From the NCBI RefSeq assembly GCF_905163445.1, contig NC_053200.1:2976001-3040000 (forward strand): 64,000 nt of DNA. Direction: 5' to 3'. The notes beneath the pieces are model-generated. The model had not been told where the DNA came from and did not search any database. It saw only the letters and a program-made list of their open reading frames with translations. The first letter of the stretch is position 1. Each line of letters opens with the position of its first letter. Shown here piece after piece: positions 52,320 to 63,415 of this stretch. A program made the position numbers and the translations under genes. This DNA comes from Pararge aegeria. Taxonomy: Eukaryota; Arthropoda; Insecta; Lepidoptera; Nymphalidae.

Positions 52320-52800
52320 TTTTTCAGTTACGCGTCACATTTTTTCGTTACGCGCCGTCTTTTTCTTGTCCCAACCACGGTTGATTCGAGTTTATTCGAA
52401 CTTCAAATGAAAAACGGCTGAAGACGTAAGCATATTATATCATAATACTAATGATGTTGTTAACATTGTAACTTCATCGATAGATTTTTCAGTTCTTTCT
52501 CCTGACTTATGTATGGCTCAATGCCAAATGGAAAATAGGATGAATATTTTGATTGTTGCACTTTATATATCTCCAAATCAGAAGTTGGACGATATTATTA
52601 ATTTTTTTCTTCCTCCTCCCTCTTCGTACCTCTTTACTCGGTTGCAATAATTATAAAAAACCGATCTGCATCAGAAAAATCTTTGAAGCTAGTTGAATTT
52701 TTGAAAGATTATTTGAATTTTATATATTATTTATAAAAAGTCTTCAAACATTAACAACAAGATCCGGCACTAAAATTGCTGGAGTTTTTATGGAATGTAA
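52320..52800. other. Spacer with CGTTACGCG motifs
   Basis: 52325-52360 has TTCAGTTACGCGTCACATTT and TTCGTTACGCGCCGTC; otherwise nothing is recognised. Confidence 0.35.
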
Positions 52801-52807
52801 ACAATAT

Positions 52808-53085
52808 TTGACGGCCGACTGGCGCAGTGGGCAGCGACCCTGCTTTCTGAGTCCAAGGCCTTGGGTTCGATTCCCACAACGGGAAAATGTTTGTGTGATA
52901 AACATAAGTGTTTTTCAGTGTATGGGTGTTTATATGTAATAATGTATATTATAAGTATTTTATTTATATTACCTATTCATAAAAATATTCTTCAGCCATC
53001 TTAGTACGCATAACACAAGCTTACTTTAGGGCTAGATGGCGACGTGTGTATTGTCGTAGTATATTTATTTATTTATATTTATATT
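52808..53085 (+). repeat. SINE1, full-length copy
   Basis: Head GACGGCCGACTGGCGCAGTG with perfect box A, box B GGGTTCGATTCCC, body, and 3' tail TTATTTATTTATATTTATAT. The AGCTACGC piece is shortened by 5 bp. Probably the most complete copy in the window. Confidence 0.92.
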
Positions 53086-53367
53086 TCATATTTCAGTTAC
53101 CATAAGCCATAATAATAATATTACAATTAAATTAAAGCTGTAATAATCTTAGTAGTAATAAAGTAAAAAGACATAATTGTATTATTTGTATTCATGTCCA
53201 TGATAATAAAAGCCTTTTGTTAAACTTTATCTAATTTTATTTTATTTAACCAGTTTCTGTAAAGTTGCAGTAGATCATTTTTCGAAAAATAAGGTCTTTA
53301 AGAAGTTTTACTTTTTACGTGTGTACCTACACTAACTAGTACACGCACAAATTATTATTTTTTTAAG

Positions 53368-53748
53368 TATTCAGTATCGCTAAGCCTTAAATGAGGGTTT
53401 TGCTGCTGTCCGCTGATGAGTTCTGTCCTCTATCTCCAACCACATTCATCAGATCTACACAAAGTTTGGGCAAAATTAAACGCATATTATTATAACCTCT
53501 ATAGTACAAAAATAATTATTTGAATCGGTTATAATTTTTCGGAGTTATGGTGTAAAATCGTCAAACACTTTCATCTCCTCTTCCAAAGGAACCGAGCTTA
53601 ATGTCGGGAAAAAAAGATCCTGTATTTCTTCTAACACTTCCAAGAATATGTGTACAAAGTTTCATGAGGATCGGTTAAGTAGTTTTTGCGTGAAAGCGTA
53701 ACAAACAAACTTACATTGGCATTTATAATATTAAGTAGGGATAGGGAT
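53368..53748. mobile_element. TIR element, second copy (left end missing)
   Basis: AGTATTCAGTATCGCTAAGC to AGTTTCATGAGGATCGGTTA, GTAGTTTTTGCGTGAAAGCG and AATATTAAGTAGGG. Collinear with 42715-43048, and its intact right end gives the terminus lost in copy 1. Confidence 0.65.
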
Positions 53749-53759
53749 TATTCTCATAA

Positions 53760-54260
53760 ACTTTCGAGTTTACAATATTAAGAGGATAGATAAGTAATGA
53801 CTGATAAACGTTTGAGAAGTAGCTAATAGGCGAAACCTCGGATAAAACTAACTGTTGAAATATATTGTTAGGTAGATAAGTAGATACTTAATTATTTTGT
53901 AATAGGGTTCTGTCTGAATTTAATGATATAATTGTAGCAAATTAGCAACAGTTTTTAGTCCGTCAGGTAGGTAATAGGCAAAGCATAACATCGCTGACCT
54001 ACTGTGCGATGCGCTTGGAATAGAGACGCAGTGAAAGTCCCAAGAGTCCTTGTAATAAATCAACGCTTCCTACCCATTGCCACTGTACCTAGAGGTATTT
54101 CTAGATTTCCATACGCAAAGGGTAATACGGGACACTTTTACTAGAGACTCCGCTGTCCGTCCGTCAGTCTGATTGTCCGTATTATTTGAAAATTTAATGT
54201 ATGTTCACAAAATTATATTAGTTTAAGAAAAATTGTGGCTGCAATAAATTGTACTTTTTA
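53760..54260. other. Spacer, nothing recognised
   Basis: No supportable feature. Confidence 0.35.
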
Positions 54261-54264
54261 ACCG

Positions 54265-54605
54265 ATGGTAGTCACTACAAGCAGACAGACTTGACCTTTT
54301 AAAAGTGCTTATATTTAGGCGAACTTGAGATAGATTTTTTTTTTAATTTTTGTAAGTTATGATGCACTGTATGATAGTAGCTAACCCTAGTGGTATGGCA
54401 GTTATCAAAGCCTACCCCTAATCGATTTCGACGAACCTACGCATGGTTTGTCTGTAGACTATAGGGTGGCATCTAGTTACAGCCAAGGCCTCCCCCACCA
54501 GACCAGAACTGAGATTAAAATCAATTCATAAATTATAAATTCCCGAACTGCTCCAGCCGGGCATCGGGCACGGGACCTCCCATTCGGTGGTGGTTTTATA
54601 AGTGG
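54265..54605. repeat. LINE-A scrap (plus) followed by SINE3 (minus)
   Basis: 54265-54330 has ACAAGCAGACAGACTTGACC and AAAGTGCTTATATTTAGGCG (LINE-A 3' end). 54345-54605 is an inverted SINE3 with ATGATGCACTGTATGATAGT, TGGTATGGCAGTTATC, GGCATCTAGTTACAGCCAAG and head GGAGGTCCCGTGCCC-type. Confidence 0.65.
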
Positions 54606-54794
54606 TAGGTCCAATAATGTGAAAGGTTATACCGCAGCATTATTTTTATCTAGGTATAACTAGTTTCTGACCTATATGGCGAATTTAAAGGAAAGCTCGT
54701 CACATTACAAATTGCAGGCCTAAGAAGTGTCATGTTCTGCGCTCGGCTCTCTGGAGGGTTCGGCAACAATCAGACTGCCGCCACACATTCATTA

Positions 54795-55175
54795 TCATAA
54801 TAATCATATCAACCCCCTACCCACTACAATGAGATGGGGTTAAGGTCGTAGTCCACCACGCTGGCCCAGTGCGGACTTCACACACCTTTGCGAACATTGT
54901 GGAGAACTCTCAGGTACTCTGCAGGTATTCAAAATTCAAAATTCATTCATTTCAAGTAGGCCTAATATAAGCACTTTTGAAACGTCAAGTCTGTCTGTGT
55001 GTAGTGACTCTACCACCGGTGCGGAAGGCGGATTCTACCGAGAAGAAGCAGATTCCCACGATGTTTAACTTCAGCGTTGAAGCAATTCATATTCAGTTAT
55101 GTGCGTTTTAAGCAAAGACGTGTGCGTTTTAAAACGCACAGAACTTACAAAAGAGGTGAGAGGCTATCACCGCTC
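54795..55175 (-). mobile_element. SINE2 split by a LINE-A tail
   Basis: Left: ATCATATCAACCCCCTACCC to GGAGAACTCTCAGGTACTCT. Right: CCACGATGTTTAACTTCAGC to a head at about 55170, with an internal duplicate of GTGCGTTTTAA. Between them lies LINE-A (54930-55055). Confidence 0.75.
54930..55055 (-). mobile_element. LINE-A tail inside SINE2
   Basis: ATTCAAAATTCAAAATTCAT, GTAGGCCTAATATAAGCACT, CGTCAAGTCTGTCTGTGTGT and CGGATTCTACCGAGAAGAAG. It is only about 125 bp long, severely 5'-truncated. Confidence 0.8.
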
Positions 55176-55179
55176 TGCC

Positions 55180-55698
55180 ATACATTGGGGGGTCAAAAGT
55201 ATGGCTAGGGTGCGCTGAAGTGTATCCCATACTCTGGCAAATTAGTTTGTCGAGGGACTCAAAGAGTTTTTAGCGGATGCAAGTCCCACATAACTCCTCC
55301 GTGTGTGCGTCAGGAATGTTCTGTGTATAAAAAGTTCTGTCTATTAACTGGTTTTGTAGGACATTATTATGACGTAAAGATGTCTAATAATATTAGGGTA
55401 AGGATTGGAGCGAGGCTGGTCAGCCGGTCAGTTACATAAACGGTAAACCCTTTCACGACAGATCCTTAGGTCGCGACTGATACCGGTTAGAGGGATATGG
55501 TACGGTCGGACAGCAATGTTGAGCTGTGGCAAAGATATTATTTAGCCTCTCTTAACGTATCCAAACTGTCCAGTTAAAAAATAGTGTTGTTCTTTTCAAC
55601 AAAGAACACACCGAAGGTGATTACTTTGATCTGTTTATTTAGAGGTTTGCAACAGAATTGTCATTAATATTAGCTTCTAGTTAAAATAATCCTATAAA
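55180..55698. other. Spacer, nothing recognised
   Basis: No supportable feature. Confidence 0.35.
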
Positions 55699-55699
55699 A

Positions 55700-55975
55700 A
55701 CTTTCACAGAATAGCAGATTCTAGCGCCTTTCCCTTGACGCCTTGAGGCCAAAGCAGCATTGTTGCAGCAATGCTGTGTTCCGGTCTGCATGGCGTGATT
55801 GTCCGTGTAATTACAGGCATATGCGGCTTAACACTTACGCCTCGAATTGATGGACACAGGGCGGCATGTTGCAGGATGTGCTCCTTGCATGCTCTGTGAA
55901 GTGTTGCTCGGTAAAAAGGCGGTGGTTTTCCACTTATCATCAGATGAGCCATTTGCTTGTCCCTTTAATGAATAC
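55700..55975. repeat. Unclassified interspersed repeat, second copy
   Basis: Collinear with 42370-42620: AATGCTGTGTTCCGGTCTGC, CTTGCATGCTCTGTGAAGTG, GGTTTTCCACTTATCATCAG. This copy is longer and less decayed. Confidence 0.5.
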
Positions 55976-56129
55976 TATAAAAAACTAACAACCGTGTTCT
56001 AAGAAGTTTATCAATTTTACTTATAGTGAATAATGGTAAATAGCCCATTAATTTTATTGTTACAAGTAAAAAACATAGGTTAGTAAGTTATCCATTCATC
56101 TCCATAAATGAACACAAAGAATCGGATTC

Positions 56130-56270
56130 CCGCATCGGTAAACGCAGCTTTGGCCGACCTCCAATCAGGTAGTCGAAAACAAAAGAGCCGCTGGAAACTA
56201 GCGGCCCAGAATCTAGGAGTTCAGGACGCCTTACAAAAGACCTATATGTGTAGCAGTGGTTGAAGTGATG
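56130..56270 (+). pseudogene. LINE-F (RTE-like) ORF end relic
   Basis: CGCATCGGTAAACGCAGCTT, AAGAGCCGCTGGAAACTAGC and GCCTTACAAAAGACCTATAT, ending in GAAGTGATGATGCTGAT. Confidence 0.6.
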
Positions 56271-56694
56271 ATGCTGATAGAACTAACATTTGACTGTTTT
56301 CAGCAGTTGTATGAAATCCGCATCCTAAGCCCGAGTCTTCTCAGTAGCTCCAGGGACGGGAAGGTCGGCCTTCCCGTCCCGCGGCTACCGTGTCATAACC
56401 TCATGCGACATCGACACTGGGAATATGGTAGGTTCTGTTTTTTTGATACACTACAAGTTAGACCTTAATTAGCTTAGCTATCTTTAGCTATCCACTAGCT
56501 TCGTTTAATCGAACCCGAGCCTTATCTAACGAACTCAACGCATCGTAAGCTAAGCACGCATAGCCAAGCCGCTTGTAAATACCGTGTTTGTCGCCACACA
56601 ATGCTTTTCACCTAGTGTATGCAAATACTCGCCTACTCACAAAGCGAAAGGTCGTTATTTATGTCGAATTTCTTTTCCATAACGATCGAGTTAC

Positions 56695-56790
56695 GAACTG
56701 CCACGATGGTCTTGCCGTTAGCATGTTAAACTACGGATTACGAGATCCTGTGTTCGAATCCCGCATCGAGCCAAATATTTTCAATTTATG
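56695..56790 (+). repeat. SINE4-type tRNA-like head
   Basis: GTCTTGCCGTTAGCATGTTA, then ACGAGATCCTGTGTTCGAAT. Arms do not close into a full cloverleaf, so it is not called a tRNA gene. Confidence 0.5.
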
Positions 56791-56884
56791 AAAATACACA
56801 ATACCTTAAACATGGAATAAATTTAAAGAAGTTAAAATAATGACGGTGCATAGTCAGTACATATTTAAAACACAGTTTGAAAAT

Positions 56885-57390
56885 TTAATTTTTGTCCATT
56901 AAAATAAAACAAATTTTAAAAAGAAATGACAATATTAATATTAGAAGCAAAAATAAACTCGTTGTGCAGTTTACTAGGCCACAGAAAATTGCAAATTCAT
57001 TCAAGGGCAATTGTATATTATTTTATAACAAATTACCAAATGAAATCTTTGAGATGTCTCTCAATAAGTTCAAAGTTTATATAAAACGTAAGCCTACAGA
57101 AAAATCCTATTACAATATTAAGGATTACTTAAACCAAAAAAAAACTTGGGTGTGAATTGCTATAGCTTCATAGCTTAATATAAATTTACTGTAAGATGGT
57201 GATAACAAAAAAAAAACTAGCCGGCTAAGTTTGTTGTGGGCTCTTCTTAGAGCAGGACGCGTTTGGAACCCTCGTAGCTTTAGGTTTAAGTTGGCGAACG
57301 AAGTTATCACCATGCCCTTACAATTATGTAAACATATATGTATGAACGCTTCATAAGTGCCTGTACATGAATAAAGAAATTTTGAATTTG
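56885..57390 (+). mobile_element. LINE-B, coding 3' end plus tail
   Basis: 5'-truncated insertion with coding remnant to 57155, then GTAAGATGGTGATAACAAA, GCCGGCTAAGTTTGTTGTGG, AGCAGGACGCGTTTGGAACC, CTTCATAAGTGCCTGTACAT and a terminal GAATTTGAAT. This copy defines the LINE-B tail used for the other copies. Confidence 0.75.
56892..57155 (+). pseudogene. LINE-B ORF2 C-terminus
   Basis: The 87-codon frame contains RSKNKLVVQFTRPQKIANSF, KGNCILFYNKLPNEIFEMSL and NKFKVYIKRKPTEKSYYNI then KDYLNQKKTW. It is the C-terminal segment of a jockey-like LINE protein, homologous in layout to the end of LINE-A (IRFYNMIPKVILDLPMHKFK). There are no internal stops, but the RT core is missing. Confidence 0.75.
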
Positions 57391-57574
57391 AATATCACTT
57401 AAGGTAATGATAAAAACATTAAATAAAAAACTATTTATTTTGACCATGAGATCACAGTAATTTGTGAGTTTGGTAGTAAGAAACACACAAATAACCTAAT
57501 GTTAGGAATACCTAAAAACACTAAATCTAAAACCTATGACATGCTTGATTTGTTTGGCACCAATTAAGACAATG

Positions 57575-57705
57575 GTTCAGGTAATAATCGTTAAAGCCCA
57601 CCAACCTGCATTGGTGAAGCGTGGTGGGTCTATGCTCTTAAACCGTCTCTCTCATGAGGCGAGACCTGCGCCCAGCAGTAGGATTTAATAGGCTGCGGAT
57701 GATGA
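57575..57705 (+). repeat. RTE-like LINE 3' untranslated fragment
   Basis: CCCACCAACCTGCATTGGTG, AGCGTGGTGGGTCTATGCTC and CCCAGCAGTAGGATTTAATA are typical of this lepidopteran retroelement 3' region. A GATGATGAAC end is present. Confidence 0.6.
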
Positions 57706-57714
57706 ACAATCGCG

Positions 57715-58980
57715 TTGGGTCTTTGTAATGGATTTTGTGTAGTATTTGGAATATCCACTATAATATCCTACGGCTGTTTCATATTAGGTAACCTACCTAT
57801 GTTTTAATCGACCTTTTTTCAAACATGAGCGATAATATACAAATGACATTCGAAAAAGAATCCGATGATAATTCTATTCTGCCAAACATAACTTTAGTTT
57901 GAAGAAAAACAATGACTTCTCTGGAAAATTACTATGATAATCCCTTAAATCCAAAAATAAACCCAAAAATGTCGTCTAGTTCAAAGCGCGATAAAAAGAG
58001 CCATTTTTGTTTTCTAGCTTTTTTTTCATCTGTCTATTTTGCTTAAAAATTCTGGTCCTTTACAAGAAATTGTCGCTAGGTTTTAATAACATAGTACCTA
58101 TTTGTATACTCTTTGGTCGCTATGTTGCAGCCTGACAATAGTCATAATGACCGAAATAGACAATCGCTAAAATATTGTATTTATCTAATAATTTAAGATT
58201 ATTATGATATTATGAAAAACTTATTTTTATAATTATTCGAAGTGTGATTGGTATTTATTTGTAATTATCTAAACTGTAAAATCTAGCGATCCGCTATGCC
58301 AGGTGAAAAGTCACGTATATATAAACATAATATATAAGCTTGAAGTTCAAATATCTCTGCGTATATCAAGTATTTTGTGATTTCAAACTATCAGTTGCTT
58401 AGTGTTTTGTTATCAATGCCAAAATCAATAATCTTTAGTTACGGAACAAGGACTTTCTAAAGCTCTAATTTGCCAATTATGTAACGAGAGCGGCCATGAC
58501 ACCCACCGAACGTTTTCGCGGGAAATCATTTTTTAAAATATAATTTGCAATTGTATCAACAAAACCTTTAATTTTTGCTTAAGAAAGATATTTTTTGGAT
58601 ACTTCCGAAGATCATAGAGAAGTTTTTTTTTTAATTAGTCAAACGTCTCTAAAACTAACCTCCTTTAGAAGAACTTAGTAATTGTTTCGGAACAACGTAT
58701 TATTTTCTTCGCACGACCGTTAACACTTGCCTAAGCGACTTGCCTAATAATGACCGATGACGTTATGAGAAATGGACTATTCACAGGAAATATTATGTGA
58801 ACTGTACTGTACTGTAAAAAACACAATGGATTACAGAGGCGAAAATGTAGGTATATTTGCTTGCACAATACAATCTATGGAGATAAACGAAATTGAAGCG
58901 CGTCTGCGATTTTGAAATAAGTTCGATTGTATGTCTTCTGCTTCGCATGTTCGACTACAGATTGAGATAATATGGGCTAT
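57715..58980. other. Quiet stretch, nothing recognised
   Basis: A SINE4 scrap (TCGCATGTTCGACTACAGAT) lies at about 58945. Otherwise I see no repeat or gene. Confidence 0.35.
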
Positions 58981-58984
58981 TTAA

Positions 58985-59560
58985 AGTCAAATATTTCTTT
59001 ATTCCCATAGGCACATAGATGGCACTTTTGATGCGTTGATTACATACGAAAATGTGTATATAGTAGTGAGTAGTGATGGTGATAACTACATTAGTAAACT
59101 TGAACTAAAGCTACGAGGGTCGCAAACGCGCCCTGCTCTAAGAAGCCCACAACCAACTTAGCCGTGATCTTTTCGCTATCACCATCTCACATTGTCATTT
59201 GAAAATATTTATGAAGCATCCTGGTTAGAGCAATAGTTCGAACCCTAGCTTTTTTATCGTTTACGTAATCCTTTATACTATAATAGGACTTTTCCATAAG
59301 CATTCGCTCAATACAAACTTTGAACTTTTTTAGAGACATCCCCACGATATCAACCGGTAATTTATTGTATAATTATATACAATTTCCTTTAAATGAATTG
59401 CTTATTTTGTGTAGTCTAGTGTCCTGCACTGCAAGTTTATTTTTGCTTCTACCGTTCAAATTATTGCAGTCACAATTTTTTAAAATTTTGTTATATTTTT
59501 GTAAACATACATTAAATTTTGAAATATGTATTGGCTATATAGACTGTCATTATTTTATAC
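58985..59560 (-). mobile_element. LINE-B coding relic plus tail
   Basis: On the minus strand the frame reads NGRSKNKLAVQDTRLHKISN, then KLPVDIVGMSLKKFKVCIER and MLMEKSYYSIKDYVNDKKAR, with one stop inside GNCI-LYNK. The tail follows with TGGTGATAGCGAAAAG-type, GGCTTCTTAGAGCAGGGCG and AAGTGCCATCTATGTGCC. Confidence 0.7.
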
Positions 59561-59674
59561 ATCTTTAAATTTATCTCTCAATGACTCTCTCGGATCCATT
59601 TTATAAATCACACGATCAACCTTCTTCTGCAGCACGAAAGTAGTACCAATATCAGAAATAGGCATAAGTTTAAC

Positions 59675-59955
59675 GGTCACAGCCCTATGGTTAGGACTTC
59701 AACTTCGCTTTTGGGGGCCCGAGTTCGAATTCCAGCACGCACCTCTAACTTTAAGATGTGCGTTTTAGCAATTAAATATTATTTGCTGCAACGGTGGAGG
59801 AAAACAGCGTAAGGAAACCTGCATGCATCAGAGTTCTCCATAATGTTCTCAAAGGCGTGTGGAGTGCACCAATCCGCACTGGGCCCGCGTGGTGGACTCC
59901 CTTCTGATTGTGGGAGGAGCCCGTGTCCTTGAGGTGGTTAGTAATGGGTCGATAT
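59675..59955 (+). repeat. SINE2 copy
   Basis: Head GGTCACAGCCCTATGGTTAG, box B CGAGTTCGAATTCCAG, body to GTGGGAGGAGCCCGTG and TAATGGGTCGATAT. Confidence 0.8.
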
Positions 59956-60119
59956 TTTAGGTTTCTTTTTTATAAAATAGCTTTCGAATGTTGCAAGGCT
60001 TTTTAATATGGTTCAGTAGTTTTAAAGGTTATTAATTAAAAATATTGATTAAATAAACGAACAAACAAATCTTTCGTCTCTATAATATTAGTACAAGAAG
60101 AAACACTTAATTGCACGTA

Positions 60120-60235
60120 AATACACAGGAAAAGAAACATTAAGGAGTATACAGTTAACAATGTAGACATGCAAAGGCGGCCTTATTGCTGTAAGCAATC
60201 TCTTAAAGGCAACCTTTGTAGAAGGGACTTACAGC
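60120..60235 (-). repeat. LINE-C 3' fragment
   Basis: Inverted, CAAAGGTTGCCTTTAAGAGA and AGCAATAAGGCCGCCTTTGC identify the family. The terminal part is diverged. Confidence 0.55.
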
Positions 60236-60239
60236 AAGA

Positions 60240-60905
60240 GAACGGGATAGTGCCAAGAGTGTTTTAATATATACATAAATACAAAGTGTATATTGTATAC
60301 AAATACATAGATAATTTAAGTAAATTAACGTAATATATAAATATAAAATATACATAATATATATAAATATATAACATACATAATATAAGTAGATTTTAAT
60401 ACAAAATTTTTAAGTACATGTATAGATTATGTTAGGATTTTGAAGAAATATACCCTATTTGTCGTAATCGTTTTTTTTACATTTCCAACATTTATAAAAT
60501 ATTTGTCTTAATACAGATGCTATGGGGCTCTGACAGAATGCATCTTCACTTTTGTAAAATCTTAGTAAACTCATCATATTATGTTTATATTATTATTGTA
60601 ATATTATGCCATCATGTTTGTAAACTTCGATAGGCGGATAAGATTCTGGTGGCGCCATCTATTGTAATTCGGTAATGTGAAAATAGTCACATATTTTACA
60701 GATGTTTCAATGAGGGAGGGAATGAAAATAAAAACTCATGAGGTGTTATCACAATAAAAAATTTATTATCTATATATAACATAACATCGGACTGTAACCG
60801 TGGATAAAACGACAGTATATTACAAAATCGGTGTATATTATACGATGCATGGCTTGTAGTTTGTATGGTATGTTGTACGGTCTATACACAATTTATTTCA
60901 AAGAC
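60240..60905. other. AT-rich flank of the Harbinger element
   Basis: TA-rich low complexity at 60270-60410. A GGTGGCGCCATCTATTG motif at 60649 is a common lepidopteran intergenic motif. No gene. Confidence 0.4.
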
Positions 60906-60908
60906 TAA

Positions 60909-61150
60909 GGCTCAACTCACACTGGCGCAGAGTCGAAGCGACGCGACGCGTCATATTTCTCCGCCTAAAGCATATTCACCTTTATTGTTCTACTATTTAA
61001 GTACAAATTTGTGCTATGTAAATATGGAAGCGCGCGTCGACGCGCGTTGACGCGCGCATTCGCGCTCCGACGCTCGGCTGGAGTCGAGCGGATTCGCGAG
61101 TCGCCGCGCGTACTCAGGCGCAGTGACGCGTCAGACGCCGACCACAACGG
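60909..61150. promoter_or_regulatory. GC-rich left subterminal region of Harbinger
   Basis: Multiple GACGCG units (AGCGACGCGACGCGTC; GGCGCAGTGACGCGTCAG), a perfect 16-nt palindrome CGCGCGTCGACGCGCG at 61031-61046, and dense CGCGC runs. It lies between the proposed terminus and the MADF start codon, so it probably holds the MADF promoter. It is also a candidate site for transposase or MADF-protein binding. Function is inference. Confidence 0.45.
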
Positions 61151-61179
61151 ACGGACGACAGTGCTGAACTACGACGACA

Positions 61180-63415
61180 ATGGACGAAGATGAAAAATTA
61201 ATTTATTTAGTACAGAAGTATGATTGTCTGTTTAACGTCAAGGCGAAAACCTACAGTGATAAAAATTGTAGGAAAAATGCCTGGCAAAAAGTAAGCGGTG
61301 AAATGCAAATTTCTGGTAAGTACTATATAATTATTATTACATTTAGGTACAGACGACAGCACGTCAAACGTAACAGTTTGACCTTGAGCTCGTATTTATT
61401 CCGTTCGTGCTAATGGCGGCTTTCGTAGTGCAAGTGTTACACTTGACGTGCTGTTGTCTGTACAAAACACACACAGTTATATTTACGTAACATTATGATC
61501 ACTTCTTTAACATCGTCTGATCATTTCAGTTTGCCATGGTACTGCCCCATGCTCGGATATAAAATAAGATTTGAATGTCTCTCTGATCACCATGGCATTT
61601 GTCATAGTATGGTAATCGACTGACCGTATATCTTGTAATATACTATCACTTGGCAATTCCAAGTTTTCGAGTTCGTAATTTTCTCTTACGTAATTATGCA
61701 AACATGTGCATGCAAGAATCATAGAATCAAGATGCATTGGTTGCATTTTTATTTTTTTTTGAAAAACCTCAAATTTTTGTGTCAGAATTCCGAAAGCACT
61801 TTCTACTAAGCGCCTTGCTCGGCTTAAGCGATAATTAAAAATTTTCTTATCATGATTGTCAGACACCTGATTTCCAGGATATGGTCTCATGATGTGTTCG
61901 GACAAGGGAAATGCTTCGTCTCCTACAAAAACAAGTGGCATTTCCTCTATCATACCTGGCAACCTTTTATTAGGCGGTATACCAATCGTATTATTTTGTA
62001 ATCGTTGTCCAAATTTAGAATTGTTTAATATGCCACTATCGCTGTTACGTCCATATGCTCCGATGTCAACAATAATGAATTTGTACTTTGCGTCAACAAC
62101 AGCTAACAAGACAGTACTAAAATATTTTTTGTAATTGAAGTACAAACTGCCGCTATTCCAGGGAGCTCTTATATTGACGTGTTTACCGTCAATTGCCCCT
62201 ATACAATTAGGAAAATTCCATATGGTTCTGAACTCCTCCTCTATTTTAGTCCATAATTCTTGTGTTGGCTTCGGCATGACAATTGGCTGTAAATGTTTCC
62301 ATATTGCTGCGGAAACTTCATGTACAATTGTTAAAACAGTGCTGTATCCAACTCGATAACTTTGAGCTAAGGCTTGAAAGCTAATTGCTGTAGTCATAAA
62401 TCTGTAACAATTAAAAAATACACATATAATAATACATTTTATTGAATTAAAATAAGAGTTACAATTGTTTTGTGTTACGATAATTGTTTTGTGTTCCTAA
62501 AAATTATTTTGTGTTCCTTTTTCAGAGGCAGAGTGTCAAAAGCGGTGGAAAAGAATTCGAGATTGTTACAAGAAAGCAATTAGGCTAAGACAGTTTAAGA
62601 GTGGTTCTGCTAGATCAAATGATAAGCCAATAAGATTTGAAAAAGAATTGGAGTTTTTAAAACCATACTTGCAGAACAAACCACAGACGTCTAACTTAGA
62701 GAGCTCCGAAGAAAATGACGTAAACACTGATACCGACACAAACTTGTCCGTTGCGTCGCCATCTCGACCCGAATCACAATTATCCAGTCATTCCGATACT
62801 ACTCGAAAGAAGTCACAACCACTATCACAAATGTTATTCGCACAATATTTGGAAAATAAGAAAACAGAAGAAGATCCAACGGACACTTTTTTTCTCTCTA
62901 TGTCCAAAACGGTTAAACGGATGCCAATACAAATGCAAGTGCTACTGAAACGACAGATATTGCTTTTAGTAACTGACGCGGAAATAAAAGTTGCTTCGAA
63001 TGAAATGTGCACCTTTCAACCTGAAACAACTAATATCAACTCAACGCAAGCAAATACTTCTTCATCCATCGGCTATACAACAGAACTACGAACCGAATCA
63101 GAAAGTCTTCAGCTACAATCTAATTCCACTAACTGTATTTCTAATTCCAACACTTATAAAATGCAGCCAAATACCGGGTATTATACAACACAGCTACCAA
63201 CCATTTATACTCCTTCTAACACATACTCAATGCAGTCAAAAACGTCATCCAGTAGCAACAGCATAATCCCTAATCAGTTCGAAAATAGCACTTCTTCGAG
63301 ATATCGTGTGGAAGATCGTATGGAAGATCTCGACCTGCCACCTTCACCATACATACCATTGCCGATTGGGACGACGACGCGGCAACAAAGGGATGGTGAT
63401 AATGACTACAGTTAA
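61180..63415 (+). CDS. MADF-BESS DNA-binding protein of the Harbinger element (2 exons)
   Basis: The exons are 61180-61315 and 62526-63415, separated by a 1210-bp intron with donor TCTG|GTAAGT and acceptor CCTTTTTCAG|AG. The 1026-nt CDS codes for 341 residues. The ATG has A at -3 and G at +4. The MADF domain spans roughly residues 1-90: MDEDEKLIYLVQKYDCLFNV in exon 1, NAWQKVSGEMQIS at the junction, then ECQKRWKRIRDCYKKAIRL in exon 2. The splice joins ...ATT TCT G|AG GCA GAG..., giving QIS-EAECQKRW, exactly the usual MADF order. A BESS motif lies at about 163-198 (DTFFLSMSKTVKRMPIQMQV then LLKRQILLLVT), followed by an N/S/T-rich, probably disordered tail. MADF-BESS proteins bind DNA and self-associate. 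In Harbinger elements the second protein helps the transposase enter the nucleus and bind the ends. The intron contains the transposase 3' exon on the other strand. A polyadenylation signal is likely near 63643 (AATAAA). Confidence 0.85.

Noticed and set aside
56700..56775. Possible tRNA gene (plus strand)
   Set aside because: No closing acceptor stem; same head occurs in degraded SINE4 copies.
61011..61193. Plus and minus frames rich in Arg across the Harbinger left end
   Set aside because: Produced by the CG-rich subterminal repeats and not conserved in form.
61507..62397. Domesticated host HARBI1 gene rather than a transposon
   Set aside because: Presence of the MADF partner, a GC-rich subterminal region and a plausible terminus favours a mobile element. 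Domestication cannot be excluded until the right end is seen.
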